The translations under genes were made by a program, and so were the position numbers. DNA of 64,000 nt from Ottelia alismoides. Its lineage: Eukaryota; Streptophyta; Magnoliopsida; Alismatales; Hydrocharitaceae. The notes below the pieces were generated by a model. That model made no database searches, had not been told where the DNA came from, and saw only the letters and a program-made list of their open reading frames with translations. Where the stretch lies: the NCBI GenBank assembly GCA_037367405.1, contig JAZKJV010010125.1:372001-436000 (forward strand), in the 5' to 3' direction. Positions within the stretch are counted from its first letter, which is position 1, and each line of letters begins with the position of its first letter. Of the stretch, positions 23,367 to 34,605 are shown one piece after another.

Positions 23367-23982
23367 CTTGAAGAGGAAATGATGAAGATTGAAGCAGAAA
23401 ACGTGCAATTACACAGGATAACACACACGGACAAACACAAAGACAAATGCAAGAGCAAACCCCGAGTTCACACTCATGGTGAAAGACCCGAAACCGAGTC
23501 CGATTAATCTGGTTGATTTTAAGTGTGAGTTTATCAGACAAGATAGCAAAGGTTACGCGGCCTAGAGGGAAGTCGGCTCAAAGCCGGATGCGTCTTCCCT
23601 GTTTAACCTGACGCCTAAGATACCGTCGGTCCTTCCTTTCTTCGCTCTTATCCCAAGTTGATGAATTAAAAGACCTGCCCCTATCTACCTGCAAGCAGGC
23701 AGAGGCTGACAAGGCCAGAACTTCACCCGGGGGGGTTACTGGCAACTTGTCGCGAAGTACCGCAATTTCACCCCTATCTACCTGAGACAGGCGGAGGCTA
23801 CTTAGTATAGTCAGTGAACCTGAATAATTCAACTTGTGATATTTGCGAGGATTAGTCGGAACGTGATATGGAAGGCGGGGATTTGGGCTTTACCTTAAGG
23901 TGTTCACACACACTCAAGTACCCTCACATCACCTGAAAACAAGGTCGGGGTTAATCTTCCGCAAACAAGTGTTAATTTTAGT

Positions 23983-24494
23983 TGGAGACGCGAGAGGATA
24001 TTGACTCGCGATAGGTGTGCAAGGTTTTTCGCGGGGTTCGATTCTACGGACTGTGCGCTGTGTGGTGGCGGTTTGGAGACTTCGGAGCACCTTTTCTTCA
24101 TTTGCCCAGACACTACTGTCATTTGGGCGGAGGCCCAAATTCCGTGGATCAACACTTCCTCTGCTTCGGCGTTTTGGGACTCTCTGCGGTCAAATAAAGA
24201 TAGGGCGCGGGGGGAGCTTCTTCGTCCGTTCGCGTGCATTTGGGCGATATGGATAGGGCGTAACTCGACGATTTTCAGGGGACAAAGGTTTTAGAAGGAG
24301 AATATTTTGGCGCATTCGGCTATGCTATCTAGTGATTGGTCTTTATTGTAGTGCGTCCTCTTTTTGGGTTGCCAACAGGATCTACTCGATCCTTTATCTC
24401 TGTATCTCTCTCTCTTTTGCATCTTCGCCTTTTTAATAAAAAGTTTGGGGCGAGCACCGAGTCGTGCCTCCCCCGAAAAGTTGGTTTCAAAAAA
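23983..24494 (+). mobile_element. 5'-truncated L1-type LINE inserted in G2
   Basis: Bounded by a 16-bp duplication AAGTGTTAATTTTAGT (23967-23982 and 24495-24510) and ending in a short poly(A). This is the signature of target-primed reverse transcription. The 3' text GGGGCGAGCACCGAGTCGTG precedes the tail. The plus orientation is opposite to G2. The insertion post-dates G2. Confidence 0.9.
24001..24294 (+). pseudogene. L1 ORF2 C-terminal zinc-binding (zf-RVT) fragment
   Basis: The frame has CALCGGGLETSEHLFFICP followed by a Trp-rich helix and CIWAIWIGRNSTIF. This matches the zf-RVT module (CxxC...H...C) that ends plant L1 ORF2 proteins. It stops at TAG 24292-24294. Only the last 97 codons survive because the insertion is 5'-truncated; they lack endonuclease and RT. 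The first Met is not a biological start. Confidence 0.85.
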
Positions 24495-24510
24495 AAGTGT
24501 TAATTTTAGT

Positions 24511-25150
24511 CAATTTTTTTGGTCCAATTCAATTAGCAGTCTCGATTTTAAAGATTATTTATCACTGATATTAATCCACACAAGCAATAACGTCTACCAT
24601 CCAGTCCCAATTCCTTTATCCTAAGTTTAGAACATAGAGAAAGAGAGAGAGAGAATCGGGAAAAAGCCGATGCAATCGAGAAAACGATGATGAATGCTTG
24701 AGTAAGAATATTTACAGTGCCTCCAGCTCTCTACAATGCAGAATGCAATACTGAATTGAAATTTTTACACTAAATGGAATGCAATCGAGAAAGCCGCTCC
24801 TAGACAGGCAGTTCTATTAGCGAGTGAAGCATAGATTTGATTTGACTAGATCTGCGGTCTAAGTACGTCTTTTAAGTGCAATGTGTGGTCATAAAGAATT
24901 ATGAGCACAAGCAAATCCTAGACTGGCTTGAGAAGCCGCTAGTGCAAGCCTAGTCTAAAATTCAATACACACAGCACACAGGGACAAGGTTCCACTATGT
25001 TTACACACGCGAGAACCCAAACGGGAACCGCTGGAAATGCAGACACCTTTTTAAAAGTTAACAACAAAAAAAATCTTTCTGACGTCTCAACAGCCGACTT
25101 GATCCACGAATCGTCGGCCTTCGATACACATCAAGATGTGTCGACTTCAA
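24511..25150 (-). other. G2 leader, distal part
   Basis: Non-coding. 24511-24620 aligns by eye with 36230-36330 in D1 (TTAGCAGTC, ATCACTGA, CGTCTACC in the same order), showing that the leaders of the two elements share ancestry. It contains a GA-rich tract at 24636-24655. No gene is seen. Confidence 0.5.
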
Positions 25151-26039
25151 GAAAACCGCTCCAAGTCCACCGGGCCAAAAATCAACCTTTTCTCTTCTCT
25201 TTGCCCGCTAGGGTTCGTGGCGTTGAAAGGCTTTGGGGGCGGCGACCAAGCGGGCGTTGGCGGCAGAGCACCGCGTGCACGGCAGCAGGGCGGCGCGCGG
25301 GCGGAGATCGAGCGCGTGGCGAGGTGGCGGCCTGGGCGAATACGTCCACGCGAGCGGGTGCACGCGTCGAGGGCGGCCGCGAGGAGCACGGCCGGCGCGG
25401 CCTGGAGGTCGGCTTGATGCGCAGCGCGCTGCTGAGGGGCAACTGGCGACGCGTTGTAGCGCGGGGGGTGGGCGATGAAGCGCGGGCTGGGAGGCGTGGC
25501 CCTGGCAGTTCTGGATGAGGCGGGGGCACCCGCAGCAAGGGGCGGCTGGCGTCGTAGGCGGCAGGCGGCGGACAGTGCGGCACCCAGCGACACACGGTAA
25601 AGGGCGCAGCAAGACCTGCAGCTTCTCTTTTTTTTTCTTTGTATTTTTTTTGTATTTTTTTGCAGAAAATAAAAGTGTAAAAACAAATGAAATGAAAATG
25701 TGGTAGTGGTGATGATGGTGGAATAATGGAGTGGTTTTATATGATGATGATTGTGATATTGTGATTTTTTATGATTTAGAATGACAACAATGAGAATATT
25801 AGATTAAAAAAATGACAAGGAAAAGTTGAGGGATACTTACCTGTGATTCACCAAAAGTGGAGCCACAGTGTGCGGCTCCGGTTGTCGCTTCAAGGAGACG
25901 GTGTGTGCTCCGAAGCTCGACGAGCGCTGTGAAACTCGTGACAGTATTGAGGACCACCGGATCTCGCCTTCGACTTGTCGTCGCTCGACGTCGAAGGAGC
26001 TGTCACCTCACGGCTTTGACGGAGCTAGAACCTATCTTA
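25151..26039 (-). repeat. Diverged LTR-derived segment in the G2 leader
   Basis: Collinear with part of G2's own LTR (16100-17450). Shared landmarks are GTCGCTTCAAGGAGA then CTCCGAAGCT, ATCTCGCCTT, GAGCTGTCACCT/CAGCTGTCACCT, the donor CACAG|GTAAGT (25840), an AT-rich intron-like stretch, the acceptor CTGCAG (25617-25616), then a GC-rich tract (25230-25610). Divergence is far greater than between the two LTRs, so it is an older partial copy located between the PBS and gag. Confidence 0.6.
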
Positions 26040-26056
26040 CCCCGGCAACGACGCCA
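26040..26056 (-). promoter_or_regulatory. Primer-binding site of G2 (tRNA-Asp)
   Basis: Plus-strand CCCCGGCAACGACGCCA equals the 3' end of plant tRNA-Asp (…CCCCGGCAACGGCGCCA) with one mismatch, two bases from the LTR edge. On the minus strand it is the complementary PBS. tRNA-Asp priming is common in Athila elements. Confidence 0.9.
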
Positions 26057-26058
26057 TT

Positions 26059-29000
26059 TGATGAGCTCGGAATCTACCCTTTTATGTGTCTAATTGACGT
26101 TTTCGTTACAGTCGGGTAAATCCGGATCGATCAAAAATAACCACACAGATCGAATAATTAACGAATAAATGTACGCGCGATTTTATTTTTATTTAGCCTG
26201 GGCAAGCTCCAGGGTCGACTCAAGGAAGCAAAGGAACAACTCGGAATCAAGTTAGATGGATTAGATCACGGTTTTCTAAGTGAGAATTTTTTAATTTTTA
26301 TGCAATAAAAAAGCCAAATGCAATGATGCGAATTGGATTAAATTAATACGAAAAGAACCGACTTAGCCAAATTTAATTTTAATGTGAAATTAATCCAAAT
26401 TAGCCAAGTGATATTTTTCCTAAGAACCTAATCTAACAACGAATGCGAAATGTATTTTTTTGTAATTTTTGGGTTTAAAATGCACAAAGGAAAAATGCAA
26501 ACTTTTTTGGGGTTTTTATGCAATTTTTCGTGCAAATGAAATACAAAAATTATGAAAATTTTACTGAAAGTTAAAAATGATGAAATGAAGCTATATTAAT
26601 ATTTTTGGAATTTTCTGACACTTTGTGAATTTTTTATGAATTTTTTACTGAAAACAGAGCGATTGTGAGTATTTAATTCCTAATAAATCCACGAAGTCAA
26701 ATCATCTAGAGAATGAATTATCTCAAATAGGTACTTTAATAAGGAATCAAGAAGAATTTAAATTTCTCAAAAATAATATTCGTGGATTTAATTAAAATCA
26801 ATTACAGAAATCACTCTATAAATTATTTTATACAAAAGACAACTCCGAATTGGACGAAATTTAAACAGTAATTAAAACACATAGAGAGGCCTCATCTACA
26901 ATTTTTCACAATTTTTAGAGCAATAAATATGGCCGTGCGAATTTCAGAGCATAAATGGGCAAAATATCACTGATTTTCAATCTCTGAATGTTAATAAATA
27001 GTCAGATGCTCACAAAAATGTAAATAAATAGCCACAAGATGAGATGTTCTACAAAATGCTATTTTTTGATTAAAAATAGATGTAAAATTAATGTCCAAAT
27101 TAACGCTCAAAGTCAGGGATATCTTTGCAAAACTGAAATGAAAGAAATAAACAGAAACTGTGCACAGGATGCTTTTGCAAATACATAAACATGAAAGGAT
27201 GTAAACGCAATTTTCACAAATAAAATAAAATAAATGAGTTGAACCTCCTCTTTTTTTCTTCCGCAAGCAGCAAAGATGGGGAGCGGTGGCTAGGACTCGC
27301 GTGGAGCGGCGCGCGGAGGCAGGGCAACGCTGAGGGGCTACGGCCGTTGCGAGAGGCGGCAGCGGCGGTGGTCGTCGACGGCGAACGGCGTTGGAGGGCG
27401 GCGCGAGGGGCACAGCTGGTCACACGAGACAAGGGGCACGGACAGCGCGTAGACGCGCGGCGCGACGAGGACGCGTGGCTAGTGGCCACGCGCGGGGATG
27501 ACGGCGACAGAAGAAGCGCCACACGAGCGGCGTGAGGCGGTCTAGGGTTGTGGAGCGCGCTTGCGGGCAGCGGAGTTCGCCAGGAGAGTACGGCGGGGAG
27601 GCGTGCTCGGTGGAGAGGGGGTTGCTGTGCGCAGCGCCGCGCGTGGGGCGGCGTTCACGGCGACACTGCGTGGACGGGGACGTGCGCTGGGCTACCGCCA
27701 GGCCACGGAGGGTTGGAGCTAATAGGGACGCGCCGCGCAGCTAGGCGGTGACGGGCGGTGCGAGGTCGGTGGTACGGTGTTGGCGGCTTGGGTGCCGTTG
27801 TGCGGCGTCGAGGGAGGCGAGGCAGGTGGCTATTATGGCGCGCGGAGGGACAGACGCCCGCGCGCGGGCTGCTGGTGTGTTCTGCGGCGCTGCGCGGCCA
27901 GGGGAGGCGGGTGGCGGTGCGCGGACCGTTGCTGGAGGTGCTGCAGAGGTCGGCCACCGGTGGCCGAGGGCTGGGCCGGCGAGACGGGCTGGTGCTCGGC
28001 TCCAAGGGCGACACGTCCGCTGGGCTGCACTTTTTTTATTTATTTTTTTTGCAATATATTTTTTTGTACTTTTTTTAGGAATGAAAAGAGAAATGAATAG
28101 TGATGATGATGAATGGTTTGTGATGGTCGTGGGGTTTTTTTTGTATGATGAAATGTTGAAAATAGTTTGGTGGTGATATGTGATTTGTGTGATGATGGTG
28201 GTGATATTTTTGAATTGTGTTCGGTGATGTGATGAAAAACAAGGAAGAAAATTGTTAGATAAAAAATAAGATGACAAGGGAAAGTAGAGAGATTTACCTG
28301 TGATGGGTGGATGTTGTCGCCTGTGGGGGAGGAGATAAACTTCGACTCCGATGATCGTCGCTTCAAGGAGATGGCGGCCTCCGAAGCTTGAGCAGCTTCC
28401 TGCGAAGGATGGCCGCGACGAAATGGTTAATACCACCTCGGATCTCGCCTTGAGGTTGTCGTTGCTCAACTCGTCTCCTACAGCTGTCACCTAAAGGTTA
28501 AAGGGGCTCGACCTCACTTCTCTCGAAAACGACGGATGATGAAGAATGGAGGAGATGAGAATATAAAGAGGAGGGAAGTTAGAAAAGAGATGGAGAGAGT
28601 GGAGAGAATAGTGGAGGAAGTGGGGAAAATGGTGGCTTGGAGTAGAAGGCAAGTAGAAGAGAAGAGGTAAAGGGAAAAAATAAAGTAGATAAAATATAAT
28701 ATAAGTAGGCTACTTAAAATAATTAAAATAGTAATAATAAAATAATAATAATAATAAATATGAAAATAATAAAATAAATCTGAAAATACATAAAAAATAG
28801 GGTGACATGTGGCGGCTCCAGGAGCTGAAAATTCAAAAATTAAATGTAAAAAAAAATAAAAAAGAAATAACAAAAGGGATTAAATCAAAAAGTGGTCAAC
28901 ACGAAAGTTGCTTGTCTCGAAAAGATCTACAACTTTCGTGAAGGGCCGAAAATCAAAAGAAGTCATATGTACAATGTGTATTTTTGGGTGGTACCTTATA

Positions 29001-29660
29001 GATATAATATACCGCATTTTATCTTTTGTATTTTTTTGTCATTTTTAAAAGAGAGAAAAAATCAAAATAAAGGTAGAAAAAATATAAAAAGAATATTTAC
29101 AACTTAATCTAATTTTTTGGATTAAGAAAATAAAAATATAAAATAAAGGGCAAAAAGGTCAATATGTACAATATACAAAAGGGGCCCAAAACCGAAGTTT
29201 TGCATACGAGCTCCGATTTTAATGAAATTAGTCTTGTCGAAGATCTTTGAATGTATATTACTTTAATAGTGAGTAGACCTAAATTTCGAAGCTTGTATGA
29301 GAGAGATAGGTGTATTCTAAGGTCTAAGGTCTCCAACTGGTTTTGGGGGTTTATTGGGTAATTTTACAAGTTAGTATTTTTTTGATATTTTTCCTTTATT
29401 AGTGTTAGTAATATATACACTATAGAGTTGGTTTTATTGGATTCGGAGTTAGTATAAAACATATACAAATAGGTAAAAAATGGTGAATATTTACAAGTGA
29501 ATTGGGCTTCTTATTTTATGCAAATGTGAATGCTAAAATGCGGATATTATCAATGTATGCATGAATGCTAATTATGCACTATAAGGGGAAATATGCTGCT
29601 ATTTACTCGAGAACAAAGCTCTATGTTCAACTTTTAGAGTGATGAATCACAGATTCATCA
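26059..29660 (-). repeat. 5' LTR of G2 (3602 bp)
   Basis: Pairs with 14886-18571 and is 84 bp shorter through scattered indels. One example is a missing GC-rich segment near 27870 that the other copy has at about 16710-16770. It keeps the dyad near 28902-28945, the splice-like sites (28297/28025) and the GC-rich tract 27250-28020. It ends ATTCATCA at 29660, followed by the TSD. Confidence 0.88.
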
Positions 29661-31093
29661 CTACTGCATTTACGTCTTGTTATGATATATCTGATTGGAT
29701 TATAGATTCTGGTGCCACACATCATCTCTGCCGAGATCGAGAGAGACTTGAGTCCTACAGGGACATTCCCCATGGCCGTTCAGTGCAGATCGCAGATGGT
29801 ACTCATTCCCCCCTTGTTGGACAGGGGGAGGTCTTCTTATCTCCTTCTATGTGTCTACAGAATGTTCTACATGCTCCTTAGTTCTCCATGAATCTGTTGT
29901 CTGTTAGTCAGATCACGAAGGATTTGCACTGTCGTGCTATATTTGACCCCTCTTATTTTTCAGGACATACTAACGGGCAGGGTGATTGGATGTGGCTCTG
30001 AGCAAAATGGTCTGTATCGGCTGGTCCGGAATTCTTACGTTGGCATCTCTTCTCATTCCGCCGGACCAGTATCTCTGTACATCTGGCATCTTCGCTTTGG
30101 TCATCTCCCGCTCCAGAAAATGCGACATCTTCTGCCTCAGATCTCTCCCAGTTCTTCCTTTCGCTGTGAAGCGTGTCAGTTAGGAAAGCATCATCGGTCT
30201 AGCTTTCCGAGTCGTCAGAGTCGGAGCAGTAGCTCCCAGTTCGAGTTGTTTCACATTGATATATGGGGTCCAAGTCGTGTACCCGATCATCAGGGACACA
30301 GATTCTATCTAGTGGTAGTGGATGATTTTTCTCGTGTATCTTGGGTCTTTCTTTTAAAGAATAAATCTGAAGCAGGAGATGCGATTAAAATTTTGATTAA
30401 TGAAGTACATAATATGTTTTCCTATATTGTCAAATATGTTCGTACAGATAATGCTCTAGAATTCTGCACACGGTCTCTCTCTCAGTTTCTTTCGTCGAAG
30501 GACATTGTTCACCAAACTACTTGTGCTTACACATCTCAGCAGAATGGCGTGGCAGAAAGAAAGCACCGTCACCTTCTTGACATTACTCGAACTCTCCTTA
30601 TTCAGAGTTGTGCTCCTATCACTTTCTGGGAAGATGATGTTCTTCCATCTTGCTATCTGGTCAATCGTATGCCGTCTTCTGTCCTTGGTGAGAAAATTCC
30701 TCTTTCTATCATTTTTCCTGATAAGGAATTATTCTCACTTACTCCTCGTATCTTTGGTACTGTTGCATTTGTTCATCTCCTGACTCCTGGACTTGACAAA
30801 CTCTCTCCTAGAGCTGTCAAGTGTGTCTTTGTCGGTTACTCTCAGACTCAGAAGGGTTATCGTTGTTAAGACCCCATAAACAAGAAATACTTTGTCAGCG
30901 TCGCTGTCACGTTCTTTGAGTCTGTTATGTATTTTTCATCACCACCACCACCACCTCCACAACCTCCTATTCCACCTTTACCAAAATTCTATATGCGTCG
31001 ATCAGTTCCTGCTCAGGCTACACATCAGAGATCCATCACGCCTCAGGTATGTTCAGATGGCATTACTACTGACAGGTCAGATATGGTACATGT
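29661..31093 (+). pseudogene. C1 protease and integrase
   Basis: The gag-pro frame resumes after G2 with the retropepsin active site WIIDSGATHHLC (about 29700). A TAG follows at 29879, and a 5-base loss near 29945 relative to C2 shifts the frame. Integrase then reads without stops to 30866. Zinc-binding residues are H-x3-H (LRFGHLPLQ) and CEACQLGKHH. The catalytic triad is D in DIWGPS, D in VRTDNALEF and E in SQQNGVAERKHR. It ends with KCVFVGYSQTQKGYRC, a TAA at 30867, then FFESVMYF and a Pro-rich linker. It is cut at 31093 by D1. The enzymes would mature the particle and insert the cDNA. Confidence 0.88.
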
Positions 31094-33881
31094 TGATGAG
31101 CCGCAAAATCGGCCCTTTAAGAGTGCGGAATTAGCACTTCAACATGTCGTAGCAGTCGGGCCGATTTTGGTCATCAAAAGATCAACTCATTTAAATATAT
31201 GCATAATAGATCAAAATGAGATGATCGTAATTTATTTTGCTTGGTAAGATACCAAGGTCGAACTCAGGGACACGAGCCTCTCAAATATTAATCGGATTTA
31301 AGTTTATTTAATTAAGTGAGGCATATAGGTCAAAATCATGAAGAGACATTACAACAATGCATTAAGAAAAATAAACATGCATTTTTTTATCAATTTTTTT
31401 ATGCAAATGAATGCACATGCAAAGTATCACAAATATGCCCTAGGTACGAAATGATGAGCAAAAGTTAACAACAAGTCAATTCCAGATTGAATTAAGATGA
31501 CAAACTCAATTTGAACAAAGCATGGATTACATAACAAGAGACACACGGCTATCAAAATAATACATCAACATTAAAGTGTCCATTATATGAAATGATCATG
31601 CCATGAGAAAGTACGTCAAACGAGCTTCGAAATGAAACTGAAATCAACTGAAACGGAAACATGATGCTCAAGTTATGCAACCATGAAGATAAGGGCATAA
31701 ATGCAAGAAAACATGAAATGATAACTACAGAAAGGCCCCTGGAAAGGACTGAAATGAAAATAAAATAAGTCTAAGGACCTTCCCTGTAAATAAACCATAC
31801 GCGCAGGGACCTTTCTGCAAATTGAAGAAGTTCGTGGGGCTTCTCTGCAATTTTCCCAAGTCAGCACGTGACAGGCACGTGATATCTAGGTTCGGAAGGA
31901 GGCTCGGGGTCGGCAGAGGCTCGATGGAGCTTCGGCTTGGCTTGGACGTAGGTTCGGGCTCGCCGAAGGCTCGGATGTGGTTCGGGACCTCCACTCCTCG
32001 TGGCGTGGGCACGGAGGTTCGGAGAAGCTCGGATGTTGCCACGTGGCGGAATGTAGGTCGTTGGATCTTGAAGATCCAACGGAAGCTAACGCCGATGGTG
32101 TGGTCTTCTCTGAGCCGTTGGATACTGAAGATCCAACGGTGCCTACTCCATGAATAAGTATCGACGTGGCTGCGTCTGAACCATCCGATCCCAGCGATCG
32201 TATGGCTCATGTACTTTCTCCTCCACCGAAGGTTGGCGGCGAGTTTGGAGCTCCGGCGAGGGAGCTCCAGCTCCGCCGCGCTCCCTCGGCTGCTGGCGAC
32301 CTCCCCGAAGCTCCATTAATTGTCGTCGAAGAAGATCGAAGCTCGGGGAAGGAGTCTGGCGTCTTGGCTGAGGCCATCAGAACGCTGAAGTCGAAGGCGA
32401 TTGTGATGAAGATAGATCCGGCGAAGCTCCGACCAGTGCGAGTTTGAAGACCTGCATTGTTAATACATAGCCGAAGCAAGAGTGGGACGCGTGTGTGAAT
32501 GGAACGGGAGCTCAGTGAGCGAAGAGGATGGGAGCTCGGTTGCTCCTCCGCCGTGGATGGCGGAGGAGATGGGTCGGAGGCGCTATGGGGTCTGGAGGAA
32601 GGAGGAGGTGAGCGGAGGGTCGTGCGAGAAAGAGGGATCGAGGGTGGAGCTTAAGCGGTGATCAATGGAAGGTGCCAGCGGCCCGAGAGGCCTAATTAAA
32701 TCGAGCAAAGAAGATAAAAAATCAGAGAAAAGATCGGAGACTTACCTGAGCGATGGCGGCGTGAATGGCTTGGGCTCGAGCTCCGAGGAGGAGCTCGGGG
32801 TCATCGCTGAACTCCCCCAGCCGTTGGGAGCAGCTTGGCGGGCTCGGAGCGCCGCGACGACGCCGTGTTTGGCGACGGGTCGACACCGGGGAGGCTGGGT
32901 CGTTATCGCTCAATCGCGCCGCCTCCCTCTATCACAGGGAGGCGGAGGAGGGTTGGGCCCCCTCCCTCGTAAAGGTGGACCAGCTGATCGGAGGAAGGGG
33001 GCGGCGTATTTAAAGAAGGGTGTCGGAGATGCAGGTGGTGATCGTAGTGGGTTTAGAGGGGATTATGGGGCGATAGGGAGGACGACTGGGTTCGTGGACT
33101 GGTGCGCAGGGAAGATGGAAGATGGGGGAACGCCATGGGGTAATTGGCGAGTGGAGGTAGTGGCTGGTGAGGGCAAGAAAATAGAAAGGGGGAGTGGTCT
33201 TCGAGTGGTGGAGAACGTGGGCGAGAGAGGGGGTTCGGAGGTTGACGACGACCAAAGGCCGTTGGATCTGGAGATCCAACGGCTGTCAATTAGGCGTGGA
33301 GCGACGGTTGAGATCAGATCTGAAGCGAAGTAATCGGCGGGCCATGAAGCTGCCACGTGGCAAGCTAAGGGTGCGGCGCTGGTGGACGGCTTAGATGAGA
33401 AGAAGCGTTTGATCTGATGGTCGCGGATAAAGAGCGGCATGGAAGGAGCACAGCCGTTGGATCCATGAAGGGATCTAACGGTTGTGGTTGGCGGCGGATA
33501 AGACAAAGAAGACCGGGCCACGTGGCTCACCCAGAACGGGCCACGTGGCCCAATCAAATTATTGCAAACTTCTAGTTGATGTTTGAAGGCCTAGATGGCC
33601 GAATTTGAGAAAACTCAAAACATGAAAGTTGTAGATCTTGACGAGATCTACAAGTTTCATGTTGGCCAAAACTGGAGATGAAATCAAACAAAGGCCCGAA
33701 ATATTTTTGAGGGTATTTTTAAGTCTAAAAATACCACAAATTTTTGATTTGTCATTTTTTTGTGATTTTAAATTTATTCGAGACTCTGATAATTACAGGA
33801 CATTAACTGGGTTTTATTGACAAAACTTTAAGCAAGGGGGTTAATTATAGGAAATAAAGATGACGAAACTGAGGTTCATCA
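31094..33881 (-). repeat. 3' LTR of D1 (full length, 2788 bp)
   Basis: Minus sense TGATGAACC...GCTCATCA. It contains a near-perfect 16-bp dyad ATGAAAGTTGTAGATC (33622-33637 with 33645-33660), a TATA-like TTTAAATAC (about 33004-33012), a splice-donor consensus CTCAG|GTAAG (32745), a GC-rich tract (32200-33300) and four CGTTGGATC inverted-repeat units. ORFs in the GC-rich part are low-complexity and are not called. Confidence 0.88.
32059..33482. repeat. CCGTTGGATC hairpin units in the D1 LTR
   Basis: Short palindromes of the form CGTTGGATCT-gap-AGATCCAACG occur at 32059-32082, 32115-32139, 33259-33282 and, imperfectly, about 33454-33481. The first two recur in the 5' LTR at about 38045-38068 and 38101-38125. 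They are dispersed hairpin-forming units. The function is unknown. Confidence 0.75.
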
Positions 33882-33917
33882 CCCCCCTATACTTAAACTA
33901 TGCTCGTCCTCGAGCAT
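33882..33917 (-). promoter_or_regulatory. PPT and adjacent stem-loop of D1
   Basis: Minus sense: stem ATGCTCG, loop AGGA, stem CGAGCAT (33917-33900), then AGTTTAAGTATAGGGGGG directly against LTR start TGATGAACC. It is the clearest example of the stem-loop plus PPT module in the window. The PPT role is established for LTR elements. The stem-loop role is inferred only. Confidence 0.85.
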
Positions 33918-34260
33918 CAAAAAGAATGACTAAGTTGGATTATCCCCCATTGTGCATGTGAATACAGGATCCAATCTGATCAATTCGACTCGACTTTAGA
34001 GATCCAAAATTCTAGAGTTCAACCCAGCCTTAATCAAGAGGCTTCCAATTCCTCTACTTCTCTAAACTCTCTCTGATGTACATATAAACTAAAGGATATG
34101 AGGTTTAGTGTTGACTGCAATTCTGAGAGTAGAGTTAATTCGTCACCCAAAATCTTGGTCCGAGAAAATCTCCTAAGGACCCAATCCTCAGCACTAGGGA
34201 ATAAATCAAATCTTGCATTCAGTCCACCGTCTCTTTAGTTGTCAGACTTAGAAAATGTAA

Positions 34261-34605
34261 ATGGCGGGCCAGAAATGGAGGGCATGGGATTGTGTAAATT
34301 CTTCTCTCCCTCTCATTGGAACAAGGATTCTCTCTAGTGCCTTTTACGCAACACATTTTTTTGGTGTTGATCAGTGCGTCCGTCAAGAGAAGTTGGAGCC
34401 GTCTGCACTTGTTTTCCTGGGAGTACACCGGGGTGTGTCTCTTTTGAGTACCTATCGTACCTTCGACACCCAGACTTGTAGCATTTACGATGCAGAGCCC
34501 TTTTTTGGTGCAAGCCCGACTCCTGGTCCTAATAGCGGTGGTCCAAGTGGACACTTTGAAAAGTTTGGGAGCGCTCGTCTTTGGTGGAAGCTCTTTGATA
34601 TTTGA
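34261..34605 (+). pseudogene. Possible decayed copia pol fragment in D1
   Basis: The plus frame, antisense to D1, contains KLEPSALVFLGVHRG and IYDAEPFFG. Spacing and residues resemble the copia segment KLSPRAVKCVFVGYSR ... YYVSADVTFFE that follows integrase, with a weak upstream match to the CYLVNRMP region. No terminal repeats were seen, so it may be a remnant captured by D1. It could also be a chance resemblance. Confidence 0.3.

Larger units (their letters stand above)
14886..29660 (-). mobile_element. G2: Athila-like non-autonomous gypsy element in C1
   Basis: Complete insertion with TSD CTACT (14881-14885 and 29661-29665). Its LTRs, TGATGA...TCATCA, lie at 26059-29660 (5') and 14886-18571 (3') in minus-strand sense. 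The PBS next to the 5' LTR pairs with Asp tRNA, and a PPT abuts the 3' LTR. The internal 7.5 kb holds only a gag-protease-like frame with stops. No RT, RNase H or integrase was seen, so it depended on a helper. It carries a 5'-truncated L1 LINE and an internally inverted segment. Confidence 0.9.

Noticed and set aside
27741..28490. 249-codon minus ORF in the G2 5' LTR
   Set aside because: Same GC-rich tract. The frame differs from the partner LTR and runs through the intron-like AT/C-rich segment.
32665..33333. 222-codon plus ORF in the D1 LTR
   Set aside because: Gly/Arg-rich, antisense to the element and without a recognisable domain. The partner LTR interrupts it.
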